From contig JARROD010000282.1 of NCBI GenBank assembly GCA_037384225.1, forward strand, positions 1 to 6,217: a stretch of DNA of 6,217 bases, in the 5' to 3' direction. The position numbers and the translations under genes are program-made. Source of the DNA: JARROD01 sp037384225 (GTDB lineage: Bacteria > Pseudomonadota > Gammaproteobacteria > Pseudomonadales > Cellvibrionaceae). Below the pieces are notes generated by a model. It ran no database searches, had not been told where the DNA came from, and saw only the letters and a list, made by a program, of their open reading frames with translations. Shown in pieces: positions 5,967 through 6,217 of this stretch (position 1 is its first letter; each line of letters starts with the position of its first letter).

Positions 5967-5987
5967 GGCCCGCAAAAAGCGCGGTCC
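5967..5987. repeat. hairpin H3: 7-bp arms, AAAAAGC loop
   Basis: GGCCCGC (5967-5973) pairs with GCGGTCC (5981-5987) with one mismatch (5969/5985); the four inner pairs are perfect. Its loop AAAAAGC is nearly that of H2 (AAAAAAAGC). Confidence 0.55.
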
Positions 5988-5992
5988 TCCCC

Positions 5993-6093
5993 GCCCTAAA
6001 CCTGCCCGCCGGCGAAGGTGGCCCCTTCGGCCGGCGTGGCGAGTCCCGGCCTGGTCGGTCATACCCAGCAACGGTGATGGGCAGGTTCAGGGC
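5993..6093. repeat. long-range inverted repeat with 15-bp arms
   Basis: GCCCTAAACCTGCCC (5993-6007) is the reverse complement of 6079-6093 at 14 of 15 positions. The single exception, A5998/C6088, becomes a T-G wobble on the - strand. The 71 bases between hold a second stem (6007-6036). Outside it, CAGCCGGC/GCCGGCTG adds another 8 bp, giving a multi-level fold from about 5952 to 6106. Confidence 0.65.
6007..6036. repeat. nested 12-bp stem-loop
   Basis: CGCCGGCGAAGG (6007-6018) pairs with CCTTC (6024-6028) and GCCGGCG (6030-6036) around TGGCC, with G6029 as a one-base bulge. It lies inside the 5993-6093 inverted repeat, so the two can form a branched structure. Confidence 0.6.
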
Positions 6094-6109
6094 TGGTCGC
6101 CGGCTGAGT

Positions 6110-6142
6110 TTATTTACCCCTAGCCCCAAGGGGAACGAATAA
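6110..6142. repeat. stem-loop TTATT-CCCC / GGGG-AATAA
   Basis: CCCC (6117-6120) pairs with GGGG (6130-6133) and, after an internal loop, TTATT (6110-6114) pairs with AATAA (6138-6142). A short GCGGC-AAA-GCCGC hairpin (6147-6159) follows directly. Function unknown. Confidence 0.4.
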
Positions 6143-6217
6143 GGCGGCGGCAAAGCCGCACTGAAAAGCGTTTACCTGGTATGCCACGAACGAGGGCGGT
6201 GGAGTGCGCGCGGAATC

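Larger units (their letters stand above)
5702..6217. other. 516-bp non-coding, highly structured tail region
   Basis: No open frame here looks like a protein: those present are Arg/Pro-rich products of GC-rich palindromes and lack family motifs. The region instead holds at least eight inverted repeats, described separately. Smaller ones include AACGGA/TCCGTT (5768-5773 and 5786-5791) and CAGCCGGC/GCCGGCTG (5952-5959 and 6099-6106), the latter enclosing the 5993-6093 structure. Near-direct repeats CAGTAAAAAAGGC (5850-5862) and CAGTAAAGGC (5865-5874) precede H2. Beyond 6160 I see nothing definite up to the right edge. Confidence 0.7.

Noticed and set aside
5776..6153. Open frames on both strands across the non-coding tail
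   Set aside because: The products are Arg/Pro-rich and low-complexity, overlap one another and many palindromes, and have no convincing family motif.

Overview
The window looks like part of a mobile or accessory region of a proteobacterium, most likely a gammaproteobacterium. The reasons are moderate GC content, good Shine-Dalgarno sites, ATGA stop/start overlaps, a XerD-like recombinase and a ParE-type toxin module. The species cannot be named from the sequence, and no rRNA, tRNA, CRISPR array or transposase is visible.

Layout. On the left, three genes read leftwards: an XRE-type repressor (451-885), an unrecognised 101-residue protein (60-365), and the first 21 codons of a further gene that runs off the left edge and overlaps the 101-residue gene by ATGA. 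A compact divergent control region (about 886-986) holds a near-consensus promoter for the repressor and a 6+6 bp inverted repeat sitting on its predicted transcription start. This is the arrangement expected of an autoregulated switch that also faces the rightward operon.

The rightward operon is tightly packed: a multidomain primase-helicase (987-4151; CHC2 zinc finger, Toprim catalytic core, Walker-type ATPase, winged helix), a XerD-like tyrosine recombinase (4148-5182, ATGA overlap with the primase), a small antitoxin-like protein (5217-5405), and a ParE/RelE-type toxin (5402-5701, ATGA overlap with the antitoxin). Together these suggest one self-maintaining element: a repressor for control, a primase-helicase for copying, a recombinase for integration or resolution, and a toxin-antitoxin pair to punish loss. 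That reading is inference from context.

After the toxin come 516 bases with no convincing gene (5702-6217) but dense inverted repeats. The main ones are an 18-bp-arm hairpin (5710-5755), a 36-bp-arm hairpin (5864-5944) and a 15-bp-arm long-range inverted repeat (5993-6093). Their mismatches are strongly strand-biased: 7 of 9 are A-C pairs on the + strand, which become G-T(U) wobbles on the - strand. The first two share flanks and loop style while six of their ten core base pairs differ with pairing kept. This suggests selection for a folded - strand molecule, either an RNA transcribed leftwards or folded single-stranded DNA. It is the most unusual signal in the window.
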